Positions 1-26,544 of a DNA stretch of 64,000 nt are shown one piece after another. The notes below the pieces were generated by a model. That model was not told the DNA's origin. It was given only the letters and a program-made list of their open reading frames with translations, and did no database searches. Made by a program: the position numbers and the translations under genes. Every line of letters begins with the position of its first letter. The first letter of the stretch is position 1. Origin of the DNA: Strigops habroptila (lineage: Eukaryota > Chordata > Aves > Psittaciformes > Psittacidae); assembly GCF_004027225.2 (NCBI RefSeq), contig NC_044296.2, positions 3,578,796 through 3,642,795 on the forward strand. Reading direction: 5' to 3'.

Positions 1-3291
<3,291 letters not shown>

Positions 3292-3964
3292 GGCGGCTCC
3301 AGCCCCGTGGACGGGTCGGGGCCGTGCTCGGGGCTCCCTCCTCCGCCGATCCCGGCTCAGGACCCCCCAGCCCCGTCCCCGCTGCTGCCACCAGGCAGCC
3401 GCAGCGCCCGGCGAGGGGGGGCCCCGCGCCCCGGGGTTGGGTTACGGCGCGGCTGCGGTTACAACCGGGCAGCACCGGCGGGGGGGGGGGGCTCGGGGAC
3501 AAGCCCCATTGGGGCTCCGTGAGCCCCTGAACACCCACGAGTTGGGGGGCTCGGGGACATGGCTCGACCTGGAGGGGGGGGTGAGGGCTGCAGGGTCGGG
3601 GTTTGGGGGTGCAGGAAGGGGGGGACATAGAGTGGCCACCCCCTGCCCGGCTCCCCTCGTCTGGCACCCCCTGCCCTCACCTTGCCTTGCCCTATAGACC
3701 CCCCCATCCCTGTCCTGGATCCCCCCCATCCCGCTCCCCTTCACCGGGGCTGGGATAAGGGTCGGGGGGGGCCGCAGCCCCACGGTGAGAGACCGACCCC
3801 CCCAACCCCAACCTGGTGCCCTCCCTCTTGCCCGGCACAAAGATGGAGGCGGCGGCGACACCGCCTCAGCCCGGTCCGTGCCCGCGCACGCGCGGCCCAG
3901 GTGCGGCGCTTCCGCCCGCGCTCGGTGCTGGCAACAATGCGCGGTGCGGCGGCCGCGCCGGGCC

Positions 3965-6900
3965 ATGGCGGTGAACTACGCGGCCGGGCTCTCGCCCTAC
4001 TCGGACAAGGGCAAGTGCGGCCTCCCCGAGGTGAGCGCGGTGCGGCGCGGTGCGGTGCGGTGCGGTGCGGCGGCACCCCCCCCCGGGGGACACGCGGCGG
4101 CCGCACCGGTTTCCATGGCAACCGCGCCCCCGGCCCCTCTGGGGGTGCCTCCCTGGGGGAGCCCAAAGCGAGGGACCCCCTTTGTGTGTCCCCAGACCCG
4201 CGGCTCCCTCCTCGTTGTCCTCCAGCCCCCAGCACCAGGGGCCTTGTCCGAAGCCCCTCTCCAGGTTTCCTGGAGCCCCTTTAGGCACTGGAGCTGCTCT
4301 AAGGTGTCCCCTTAAGGAGCCTTCTCTCCTCCAGGCTGAAGATGCTCTTTCTGATTAAATGGTTTTGTCATTAAGGCATGCAAAATGTTGTATGGATAAG
4401 AAGGAGTTGTGGCTTGCTGTGTCTCTGTGTGTAGGATCTATCCCTGTTCTCTCCATTCCCATGGTGTTTTTCTCCTGTGCTCAGATTTTTGACCCGCCGG
4501 AGGAGGTGGAGAGGAAGGTTCGGGAGCTGGCAGAATTGATCAGGAGCTCCTCCAACGTGGTGTTCCACACGGGGGCTGGAATCAGCACTGCCTCGGGGAT
4601 CCCTGACTTCAGGTAAGGGCAGCAGGCAAAGGGTGGGGAGGTTCTTGTAAAGCTCTGAATGCTGCCCCAGCCAGAACAACTCCGGTTTTGAGCAATCCCT
4701 TTGATGTTAGGCTGTGCCCATGGAATCATAGAATCATGGAATGGTTTGGGTTGGAAAGGACCTTAAAGCTCCTCCAGCTCCAACCCCCTGCCACGAGCAG
4801 GGACACCTTCCACTAGAGCAGGTTGCTCCAAGCCCCTGTGTCCAACCTGGCCTTGAACACTGCCAGGGATGGGGCAGCCACAGCTTCTCTGGGCACCCTG
4901 TGCCAGCGCCTCAGCACCCTCACAGGGAAGAACTTCTGTCTTATATCTAATATATCTAATTTATATCTAATATATATATATATTAGATATATATATTAGA
5001 TATATATATATAATATATATATTATATATATAATATTATATATATTAGATATAATTAGATATATATATCTAATTATATCTAATATATCTAATATATCTAA
5101 TATATCTTCTGTCTTATATCTAATCTATATATTTTATATATAAAAAAAACCTGAACTTCCCCTGCTTCAGTTTGAACCCATCACCCCTTGTCCTATCGCT
5201 ACAGTCCCTGATGAAGAGTCTCTCTCCAGCATCCTTGTAGCCCCCTTCAGACACTGGAAGCTGCTCTGAGGTCTCCACGCAGCTTCTCTTCTCCAGGCTG
5301 AACAGCCCCAATGTTCTCAGCCTGTCTTCATAGGGGAGGTGCTCTAGCCCTTGGTCACCCTCATGGCCACCCTCCATGTGCTCTGCTTCCCTCAAAAACA
5401 AAATCACTGGTGGCCAACATTCATTCAGTAGTGCCTCGCTCCTCCATTGACAGGGCACGTGGTGCATTTACAACTGTCCTCTCAGAGCCCGAGCTCTCCG
5501 TTCTGACCCTTTCTGTCCCCACTGCTGCAGGGGGCCCAATGGTGTCTGGACTATGGAAGAAAAGGGGCTCTCCCCAAAATTCGACACCACCTTTGAGAGT
5601 GCCAGACCCTCCAAGACTCACATGGCGCTGCTGGGGCTGCAGAGGGTTGGCATCCTGAAATTCCTGGTCAGCCAGAACGTGGATGGCCTTCACGTGCGCT
5701 CCGGATTCCCACGGTACTGCCTGTCCCGCCCGGCTCCGGGTTCCTCATCCCTTTCCCAGCGCTGCCACATGGCTGTTCTTGCTGCCTGATAAGCGACAGC
5801 CTCATGTGCAAGCATGTTTGATGCTGGGGCTTGATTTCCAAGGCTGGTTTGGAAGCTGTGTCTGATGTGGGGAGTGGAACCTGGAAGGGGGACGTAAACC
5901 AGCTTGAATTGAAGAGAGGTTATGGCAGTAATTCAGAGGGTGGTGAAATGAAACCAGCCTCGGTTGATGCTCTCTAGAGGGACACCCAGAAGCCATTTGT
6001 TGGTCACACTGTTGGGCTCTCACATGTTGTCACCCGCCAGCTGTGTGGCTGGAGCTGTTGGTGCCGCTGTGAGCAGCCTGAACCATGGCCTGGGGAAGGA
6101 CACGCTGGCTTCAAGCCAGGCACATGCTCCTGGGAGGTGGGCTCAGAGCACGTGGGCCTTTCCACTGCCTCTGTACCCACCCAGAGGGGTGAAGGGACTG
6201 CAGGGAGGATGAAACTGCTGCTGCTGGTTGCAGAGCCACGTGGTGCCCTGCTTGACCAGCGCTGTCTCACAGCACTGGATCTTGAGCTACTTTTACACTT
6301 TGCTTAAATTGAATTTGTTGAGAGAAAATAAAGAGAGCGCTGCCCCAGAGATGAAACCAGAGAGCCTTACAGAGCATTTTGCCTCTCAATACGTTTGCAA
6401 AACTGCAAGGGCAGCAAGAAGGAGAGAGTCCCACAGTTGGGACCGCTCTGATGTACCTGTGGTGTGGTCAGGGACCCTGCGTGGCCCTGTTCCCTCTGCA
6501 GGGAGCTGCAGTGTATGGAGACAGGGTACAGCATCTGCTCCCCATGTGGTGGGCACTGAGGTATGTTTAGTAGTGGCTGTTTCAGAGGTGTCCTCAAAGG
6601 AACCCACCTCTCCATTAGCACTCATGGCAACAGGCTCTTCAGCCTGTTATAAAAGCCATTTCCAGCACTTAAGACATTGTCTTGTGAGGCACAGTGCTTG
6701 GAGCTGCCTGGAAAGGGAAGGGAAGAGCAGCTGAATTCAAGTAATAAAATAAGATGGAGTTGCGATGAGAACAACGAGCATGAATGGAACCTTGGAGAGG
6801 ATGCATCTCATGAGCATCTTCAGCCATAAGTGGCTGAGATGCCTCCCAGGGGGAAATTCCAGTTATTAAAAGCCTTCAGTCCTGCTCTTTGTGCCACATT

Positions 6901-9900
6901 TGGCTTTTAAAACTAAGCAACCCTGGGAAAAAGAATAGGAAATAAGAACTAGAACTCAGCCGTGCTCCCTGCAGCCCACTGCCGCTGGCGCCCGCTGGTT
7001 TAGCACAGCTCTTCCACACAAGTAAAGCATGTGCTTAAGTAAGTGCTGCTGACCTGAGGCCAAAACAGGGGAAATCAAGTCAGTCCTGTCTCCATCCACC
7101 CCGGAGGAGGTTCCCAGTCACCGTGGGGCTCGCAGGAGCACAGGGAGAGCGTGGCCTTGTTTTCCTCTAGCGTCTGCCTTGAGCTCAAGGGGAGTTTTAG
7201 TCAAAACAAGCAGCGAAAGAGCCGTGCAAGGACAGGGAGGAACAGCAGGAGCTGGGAAGAGCAAAGCTCCAGGTTCCCACTGGGCGCAGAGATTTGAGGC
7301 TGGATCAGAACGGGGGCTGGAATTGGTGCTGCAGATGGAAGCATTTAAAATGCAAAGGCTGGGACGTGCTGTCCTTCCCCTCGCTCCTGGTTGTGGCCAT
7401 GGCATAGAACTGCTCCCAGGCCGTGGTGGAGGGAGCCCCTGAGGTGCAGGGTGTTGGCGAGGAGGGGGCTTGGGCAGCTCGCCCTGTTGTCCCAGGGCTC
7501 TCCCAGCTCACCTCTGGTGTTTCTCCTGCAGGGACAAGTTGGCTGAGCTCCACGGGAACATGTTTGTGGAAGAGTGTGTGAAATGTGGCAAGTACGTGAG
7601 CCCTGAGCCGGGCGGTGGGAGCTTTGTTGGTGTCCCCAGGGAATGACGGAGGCCCTGGGCACATTATGGGGTTGTCACCTGGCGGGTCTGAAGCTCAGAG
7701 TGTGTGGGGCCATAGGCAGATCTGTTCATCTGAATCCTAAACCCTGTCAAACGATGGGAAATGAACATTCTGGGAATTCTCCGGTGCCGGGGAGGCCCTT
7801 GGCAAATCCTGCTCCTCGTGGCAAGGTGGGCTGCCTGCAGCAGAGGCTGCGTCTGCCAGCGGGAGAGAGCCGAGCAGAGGAGGTTGCTGCAGGCTGGGTT
7901 TCCACCTGGTTTGTGGCAGACTTGGGGGCTGATGCTCAGAGCTGCCGTCAGTGGTGCCAGGGTAGAGCCACGGGCAGCGATGAGTGAAGGACTGAGGTGC
8001 TGCACTCATGGCCTGTGGCTCTGAGCCGTCCTCACAGCGCAGGGGGTGAGGTGTGAGCTGTGCTGAGCTGTGGCAGGGTGGGTGTTTGACAGCGGGTGCC
8101 ACCTCCCATTGCCTGACCAGCCCCATGTCTCTTGCAGGCAGTACGTGCGGGACGCCGTGGTGGGCAGCATGGGGCTGAAAGCCCACGGCAGGCTCTGCAG
8201 CGTCACCAAAGCCCGAGGGCTGCGGGCCTGCAGGTGCGTCTATGGGGACACTGGATGGGGACAATGCCCTGCCGGGGACGGCAGCTCGTGAGCCCCTTCC
8301 CCTCCAGCAGCGTGCACTGCGCTGGAGCTGCTTGCTTCCATAGGGAAGTGGTTCCAGCTCTGTAGCTGGAGGTACCCTGAGGTGATCTGGGATCCAGACA
8401 CGTTCCGTGTACCCCTTGTGCTTCCTCACCCAGGCTGGCCACGTGCAGCACAGCTGCTTTTCCCATCCAGGGGTGGGTACAGAGCTGGGGGCTCAGGGCC
8501 GTGGGGCAGAGCTCTGCTGGCTCCAGTCTGATATGGGGGAGTGAAAGGCTCATCCCAGCTCTCAGCTGGGACAGCAGAACAGCGAGGGGTTTGGTGGCAT
8601 TGCAGCACCAGCCACAAAACCCCTCGTGCAAGTGAATTCTCTGCCTTCCCTCGCCCGTCAGTGGGTCCTCTCCACTTGTCTGGGCTCTCTCTGTCCCTTC
8701 GCAGCGCTGGGACAGGGATGCTGGGACAGGATCTGGGCCACTGTCCCCTCTCCCAGGGCAGCTCTGCCGCTGTTCCTGCCTGGCAGGGGACACCACCAAA
8801 GCCACTGTGTGTGTTTTCTAGAGGGAAGTTAGAGACACCATTCTGGACTGGGAAGATTCCCTGCCCGACCGCGACCTCACGCTGGCGGATGAGCTTGCAG
8901 GTACCCGTGCTGGGGCTCCCCACATTTGCAGGAGGCTGCCTGGGCTCTGCCTGCAGCACTCTGCCCATGGGCTGACCCAGCCTGGGTTTGCCCATCTGCA
9001 CCTCACAGCCCTGAGGCTGTCCCCACAGCACAGCAACACCCAGCCCTGCCCCAGAGAGTGGCCAAGAGAAACCACTCCCTGCGCCCTGGCTGGGAAGCTT
9101 GTAGAGTCCACACTGGAGCAGGGTTGGAGAAGCAGCCTGCAAACAGCCACGGCTCTTTCTCTGCCATGGATGTTTTGTCTCTTCCCTGCAGGAAAGCTGA
9201 TCTCTCCATCACTCTGGGGACCTCTCTGCAGATCAAACCCAGCGGCAACCTCCCACTGATCACGAAGAAGAGAGGAGGGAAGCTGGTCATCGTCAACCTA
9301 CAGGCAACCAAACACGTGAGTGAGAGTGTCCTGGCTGCTGCCCGGCTCCTTTCTCCTTGTTTCACTTGTTCCAGCCCCATCACAGGGTGGCCAGGCAGAA
9401 GAGTGGCCTCGCTTAGCAAGCAAGCAGGCTGAACTTCCCTGGTTGGAGGGTTTAAACCCGCAACAAACCCCTGGAAATGTATAGAAATCCTGACCTATCC
9501 TCTGGTGAATTCCAGCCTCATGAAATAACCTCACACACGTGCCCATGCCACAGGGCAGTTCGGTTCCTCTTCAGCCCTGGGTTTGGTGCTCTAACTGTCC
9601 AAAGTGTTTGGAGTTTCTGGGGTGTCACTGGAGCTCCTTGTCCCTGTCCCCTGGGGCTCACCAGCCAGGCCTCTGCATCCATATCCCCGTCTCGACTGCA
9701 TTCTGAGGTGCACCCTGGTAGAGCCCCAGGTAGAGGGCACCTGGTAGAGCAGTGCAGGGAGCAGTGCCAGACGGGTCAGTTCATGTTCCACCAGGGATGA
9801 TTCCTTAAGGACAGGAGCCCCGGAGCCTGCGTGCAGCCAGGCTGTCATCCAGGCGCTGTCCCTGTGCGCTCCCAAGGAGGGACACTGGTTGCCCCTTCAG

Positions 9901-10602
9901 GGACTGTAGCAATAGGACAAAGGGAGATGGATTTAAACCAAAACAGAGGAAGTTCAGCTTAGATATAAGGCAGAAGTTCTTCCCTGTGAGGGTGCTGAGG
10001 TGCTGGCACAGGGTGCCCAGAGAAGTGGTTAATGCTCCATCCCTGGCAGTGTTCAAGGCCAGGCTGGACAGAGCCTTGGGCGACATGGTCTAGTGTGAGG
10101 CATCCCTGCCCATGGCAGGGGGTTGGAACTGGATAATCTTAAGGTCCTTTCCACCCTGAACCATTCTATGATTCTATGTCCTTGCCTGTGGTAGGGAGTT
10201 TGGCCTTGATGGTCTTTAAAGGTCTCTTTCAACCAAAACCATTCTATGTCCCCTTGCTTGCCCCAGGACAAACAGGCTGACCTCCGCATCCACGCGTACG
10301 TCGATGATGTGATGACGAAGCTGATGAAGCACTTGGGGCTGGAGGTGCCGGAGTGGACGGGGCCGGTGGTGGTGGAACACGCGGAGCTCTCCAAGCCCGA
10401 GCAGCTCTGCAGGTTTGAGGCCGGGGCTCGAGGGCTGTGCAAGGAGGAGCCGCTCTCCCAGCACAACGGCACGGGTGGGCTAAGCCCTGACCTTGGGACC
10501 ACGCTGGTGGAACACCGTGACAGCCTGAAGCATGAGTGTCCCAGCCCGGACATGGGGCCAACAATGGTGAAGAAGATGAAGGTGGAGCCTCTCCTCACCT
10601 GA
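3965..10602 (+). CDS. SIRT6: SIRT6, NAD-dependent protein deacylase sirtuin-6
   Basis: Eight coding exons: 3965-4030, 4485-4612, 5531-5713, 7532-7591, 8138-8233, 8822-8900, 9192-9315 and 10267-10602. The protein starts [20 protein letters not shown] and carries the sirtuin NAD pocket [16 protein letters not shown] (about residues 52-67), SQNVDGLH, the catalytic His in LAELHGN (residue 133, as in human) and zinc cysteines at the expected spacing (EECVKC, then GRLC and LRAC). [14 protein letters not shown] follows. The last exon gives a C-terminal tail of about 111 residues. Expected length is about 357 aa against 355 in human. SIRT6 removes H3K9/K56 acetyl and long-chain acyl groups in chromatin and acts in DNA repair and metabolism. 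Oddity: exon 6 is 79 nt where frame continuity needs a multiple of 3 (81 expected), so the reading frame as given breaks there; see findings. Confidence 0.95.
4240..4340 (-). repeat. CR1 LINE fragment (internal, SIRT6 intron 1)
   Basis: Matches, nearly base for base, the segment of the other CR1 copies here containing CTGGAGAGGGGCTTTGG and GCCTGGAG, on the minus strand. Only about 100 bp remains, without the 3' tail. Confidence 0.85.
4722..5395 (-). repeat. CR1 LINE with internal AT microsatellite (SIRT6 intron 2)
   Basis: Reverse-oriented CR1 3' end. It begins with the inverted octamer tail (ATAGAATCATGGAATGG) and runs through the usual 3' UTR into the segment before it. Between 4941 and about 5150 it is interrupted by an (ATATCTAAT)n-type array; CR1 homology resumes at CTGAACTTCC. 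Confidence 0.92.
4941..5150. repeat. ATATCTAAT / TA microsatellite inside CR1
   Basis: About 210 bp of ATATCTAAT, ATATTAGAT and plain TA units. The string CTTCTGTCTTATATCTAA occurs at both edges (about 4933 and 5106), so the array looks grown from, and partly duplicated with, the CR1 segment that reads TTAGATATAAG in the sense direction. Confidence 0.9.
9893..10178 (+). repeat. CR1 LINE 3' end (SIRT6 intron 7)
   Basis: Sense-oriented CR1 3' region: GGGACTGTAGCAATAGGAC at the left, a TTAGATATAAGGCAGAAG segment, a CATCCCTGGCAGTGTTC segment, and a terminal CCATTCTATGATTCTATG octamer tail at 10161-10178. Confidence 0.93.
10179..10248 (+). repeat. Second CR1 3' tail abutting SIRT6 exon 8
   Basis: Older CR1 tail fragment (GGTCTTTAAAGGTCTCTTTC, then CCATTCTATG) directly behind the previous copy. 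It ends 18 nt before SIRT6 exon 8, so the splice branch-point region of that exon lies in or next to CR1 sequence. Confidence 0.85.
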
Positions 10603-11115
10603 CCCAGACTGTTCCCTGCCTGTCCAGACACTCTGTGCCACTTTTCCTACCGACTTTTTTTAATACCCTGAAACACTGTCCCTTTTTTATGTAAGTATTA
10701 AAAACACTCGGATCATGACTCGGGGCAGCTGCGCCTGCGGGCCCAGGCAGGGCACTTGAGACGTACCGAGCCCCTTGTTCCTCCTCTGCAAGGAGGTGGT
10801 TGTGGGGCACCCCCCAGACTTCAGGGGGTTGAGGGATGGGGCGCTGGGGCAGCTGACACCACCCCGAATGAAGCCGGGGCTGGGCAGTGGGTGCCTGGTC
10901 CTGCTGCCTCTGGCCGTGCCCACAGCTTTGGTGCAGCACCCGGCATGGTGTGGCCACAGGCCATGGTTCTGCTCTGCACCGTTGCCTCGTGGCAGCCAGG
11001 CTTGAGGTGTCCCCACCCCAGGGGTCCTGGAAACCTTGTGGCTCCCCCCGTGTTGAATTAAAGCAGGTGCGTTTTTTCCAAAATATCTTGTATTTAGAGA
11101 TGAAAATAAAGCTTA
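10603..11115 (+). terminator. SIRT6: SIRT6 3' UTR and poly(A) signals
   Basis: Two candidate signals follow the stop: ATTAAA at 10697-10702 and AATAAA at 11105-11110, the second beside a short A-run. On the opposite strand, ATTAAA at 10664-10659 could serve CREB3L3, so the convergent 3' UTRs may overlap. Which signals are used is inference. Confidence 0.5.
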
Positions 11116-11385
11116 AAAAAAAAAAACCAAACCAAAAAGAGCCACTTGCAACATCAACCAGTCCAGGGCCCTTGCAGCTCCTGATGCATGGGAGGCTGGA
11201 GCCACTCCTCCCCTCCCAGTAAGGCCACTGGGAACCATCTCATTTTCCCAGTTGACAGATACAAGCAAAGCCAAGCATGTCCAGCATCCACCTTTAGGTG
11301 TGCCCAGGGGCAGATCCTAAAGGGGTCACTCCGAGGTGCCACCCTGCACCACCCCAGCGTGTCCCCCGTGGTGCCTGGGTGCTGC

Positions 11386-14306
<2,921 letters not shown>

Positions 14307-14308
14307 AG

Positions 14309-16180
14309 CTGTGGGGTGGCAGGGTCAGGACCCTAACCCAGTCCCCATGATTGCCCCCCAAGTTGCACAGCCCAGGGACACCCTGTATCGTAGGGCTGGT
14401 GCAAGGGAGCAGGGAGCATGTTTGGGCATGGGCACATGTGTGCAGGACCATGGGGAGGTCTATCTACATGTGTGTGACTGTGTGGATGTGTGCACGGCTG
14501 GATGTGCACATGGCTGTGCTGGCACATGTGTGTGCAGAGCTGTGTGTCTGTGCAGCCCTAGACCATGCAATGACATACGTGTGTTAACACACATATGTGA
14601 GGGCACCTGTATGTGAGCACATGTGGGCACATCTGGCAAAGCCCTACATGCATGTGTGCAGGAGGGAGAGCACAAGCATGCAGGGACTCAGGGGCAGGGC
14701 AGCGTCCCCCCATCGCCTCCTTCCAGCAGCTGAACCTCCCAAATCCAACAGACCCACAGATCCAGGGGCTCCTCACAGGCACCCACCTGCCCCAGCCCCA
14801 CCAAGGCCCCCACGTGCAGGAGCAGGATGAGCACCCAGACCCCATCCAGCCCAATCTCCTGTGTGCTCTTAGACCAGGTTAATCATTCTGGGTGGCAAGT
14901 GGAGGGGGAGGAGACTGCTGCCACCACCCGCCCCGAGGAGGGGACTCAGCCCTGCTTTGCCACTGCCACCCCAGGACTCAAGAGAAACCCAACGGGCCAA
15001 CTCAGCAGTTGCCCAACCCGCTGGTCAGCCAACTGACAACCCAACTAACCAAGCAGCTGACCAACTGGTTGATCTGCCAAATCAATTAACCACTCACGAA
15101 ACACACCAAATGGTCAACTGTTGTTCAACTGACCAAATAACTGACGCACTGACCAACGAGTCAACTGTCTAAGTGATTGGTCAACCAACCCACCACCAAC
15201 TACCTGACCCACCACTCAACCACCACCCAACCGCCCATCCCACTCTACCCAACCCATCGCCCAACTGCCCTCGCCAACCTACTAAGCACTGACTTAAGTG
15301 TTCCTCAAGCCCAATTTGGGGACAGTTGTCATTACCATGATGTTTGGTCGGCCAAGCCATGCAAGGAGCTTTACTGCACCCTGTCTTTCACCCTCAATCC
15401 TTCCAATGAGTTGTGATGGCCCCATGGGACCATTGGGTAGACAGACACCATGAAGTGCTGTCAGCCAGGACATACCTATATGCAAGATTCCACTCCCACA
15501 GGCTCGTCCTGTCTTCTCAACACCCTCAACGCACAGGGGAGCCGGCGGACACCGATCGGGGACACCTCCTCCTCCTCCTCCGTGGTGCTGTGACCCAAGT
15601 GGCAAAGTTTAAACTCCAACAGCACAGAAATAACATCCCGGATTGCAAAATCTCCTGTCCCTGATTGGGGACAGGGTGAGCAATGGCAGGGGACGGCCCC
15701 GTCGCACTCCTGTCACTCATTAGCCAAATGTTTTTGTCCTCCTGCGCCACGCAGGGCAGCAGGGGTGGGCGAAGTCCAAGCACTGGGATTGCCCGTGAAC
15801 TTTCACCCATTTTGGGGCTCATTTCCCTTTTTTTCGGGTCAGTGTCTCCGTTAATCACATTTATAGGTGTCGGGAACAACATCCGCTGAAGACGTTGACT
15901 TGGACTCTATCACTTGTGGCTTCCTCCACCACAACCTGTGGCCAGGGCTGACCTGGGGCTCTGCTGCCTGCACCCTTCGTGCCTCAGTTTCCCCTGCCGC
16001 TGCCTGGGGGGCAGAACACGCTGTGGTTTGGTGACCGCTGAATTCATCCCGCGGTGAAGGCATCAACCAAACGTGTGTCACCCACAGCACCCTCCACACT
16101 GGATCCCATGGGATCCGCACGAGGGGAGGGACCGCCTGAGCAACGCGGCCTGTGCCCGGGGACAAGGCCGTGTCCTGCTA
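14309..16180. other. CREB3L3-MAP2K2 divergent intergenic region
   Basis: No coding gene seen. It should hold the CREB3L3 non-coding first exon and promoter; a donor-like CAG/gtgggt exists on the minus strand near 14786, and an HNF1 half-site GGTTAATCATT lies at 14877-14887. A GT-rich stretch with ACATGTGTGTG words lies at about 14400-14660 and a degenerate CAAC/ACCAA array at about 14990-15290. The rest (15300-16180) is unremarkable single-copy sequence. Confidence 0.6.
14990..15290. repeat. Degenerate CAAC-type tetranucleotide array
   Basis: About 300 bp dominated by CAAC, ACCAAC and AACTGACC words with many substitutions, strongly C/A-biased on this strand. It reads as an old, decayed microsatellite. 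Confidence 0.7.
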
Positions 16181-16748
16181 TCTCCTGCCCGGCGCCCTCT
16201 GCCCGGGGCGGCCGCGCGGAACGCCGCTGCCCTCGCTGCCGGGCCGCTCCCTGCTTTATGGCCCGATCGCAACGCCTGGACCCGAGCAAAGGGCGCCCGC
16301 CCGCGCGGCGCCATGATCCCGCGGGCCCTCGAGCATCGATGGGCCTGCCGCGGGGGGCAGGCGGGAGGGCAGCGGCTGCGCAGGGCTGGCAGGGGCTGCG
16401 GGAGCGGGGCGGGTGTGTGCTCCTGTTAATTACGAGGCTGTTAATTACGGAGGAGGCGCCCTACGGCCCCTGCCTCAGGCCGCGCCCTCCCCGCACCGCC
16501 CCGCACCGCCCCTCCGCCACGGCCACCTCCCTCTCCCCTCAGCGAGCTCTCGCGAGACTTCCCTACCCCATTCCCCGCGGGCTCTCAGGCCTCGCCTCCC
16601 ATAGGCTCCGCCCGCTTGTGGCCACGCCCCCACCCTCCCTGCGCGCCCCCGATAGGCTCCGCCTGCTTGTGGCCACGCCCCCCCTTTCCCTCCCCGCGCG
16701 CGCGCGCGCGCTCCCGGTAGGCCCCCGCAGGCGCGGCGCGGCCCGGCC

Positions 16749-26544
<9,796 letters not shown>

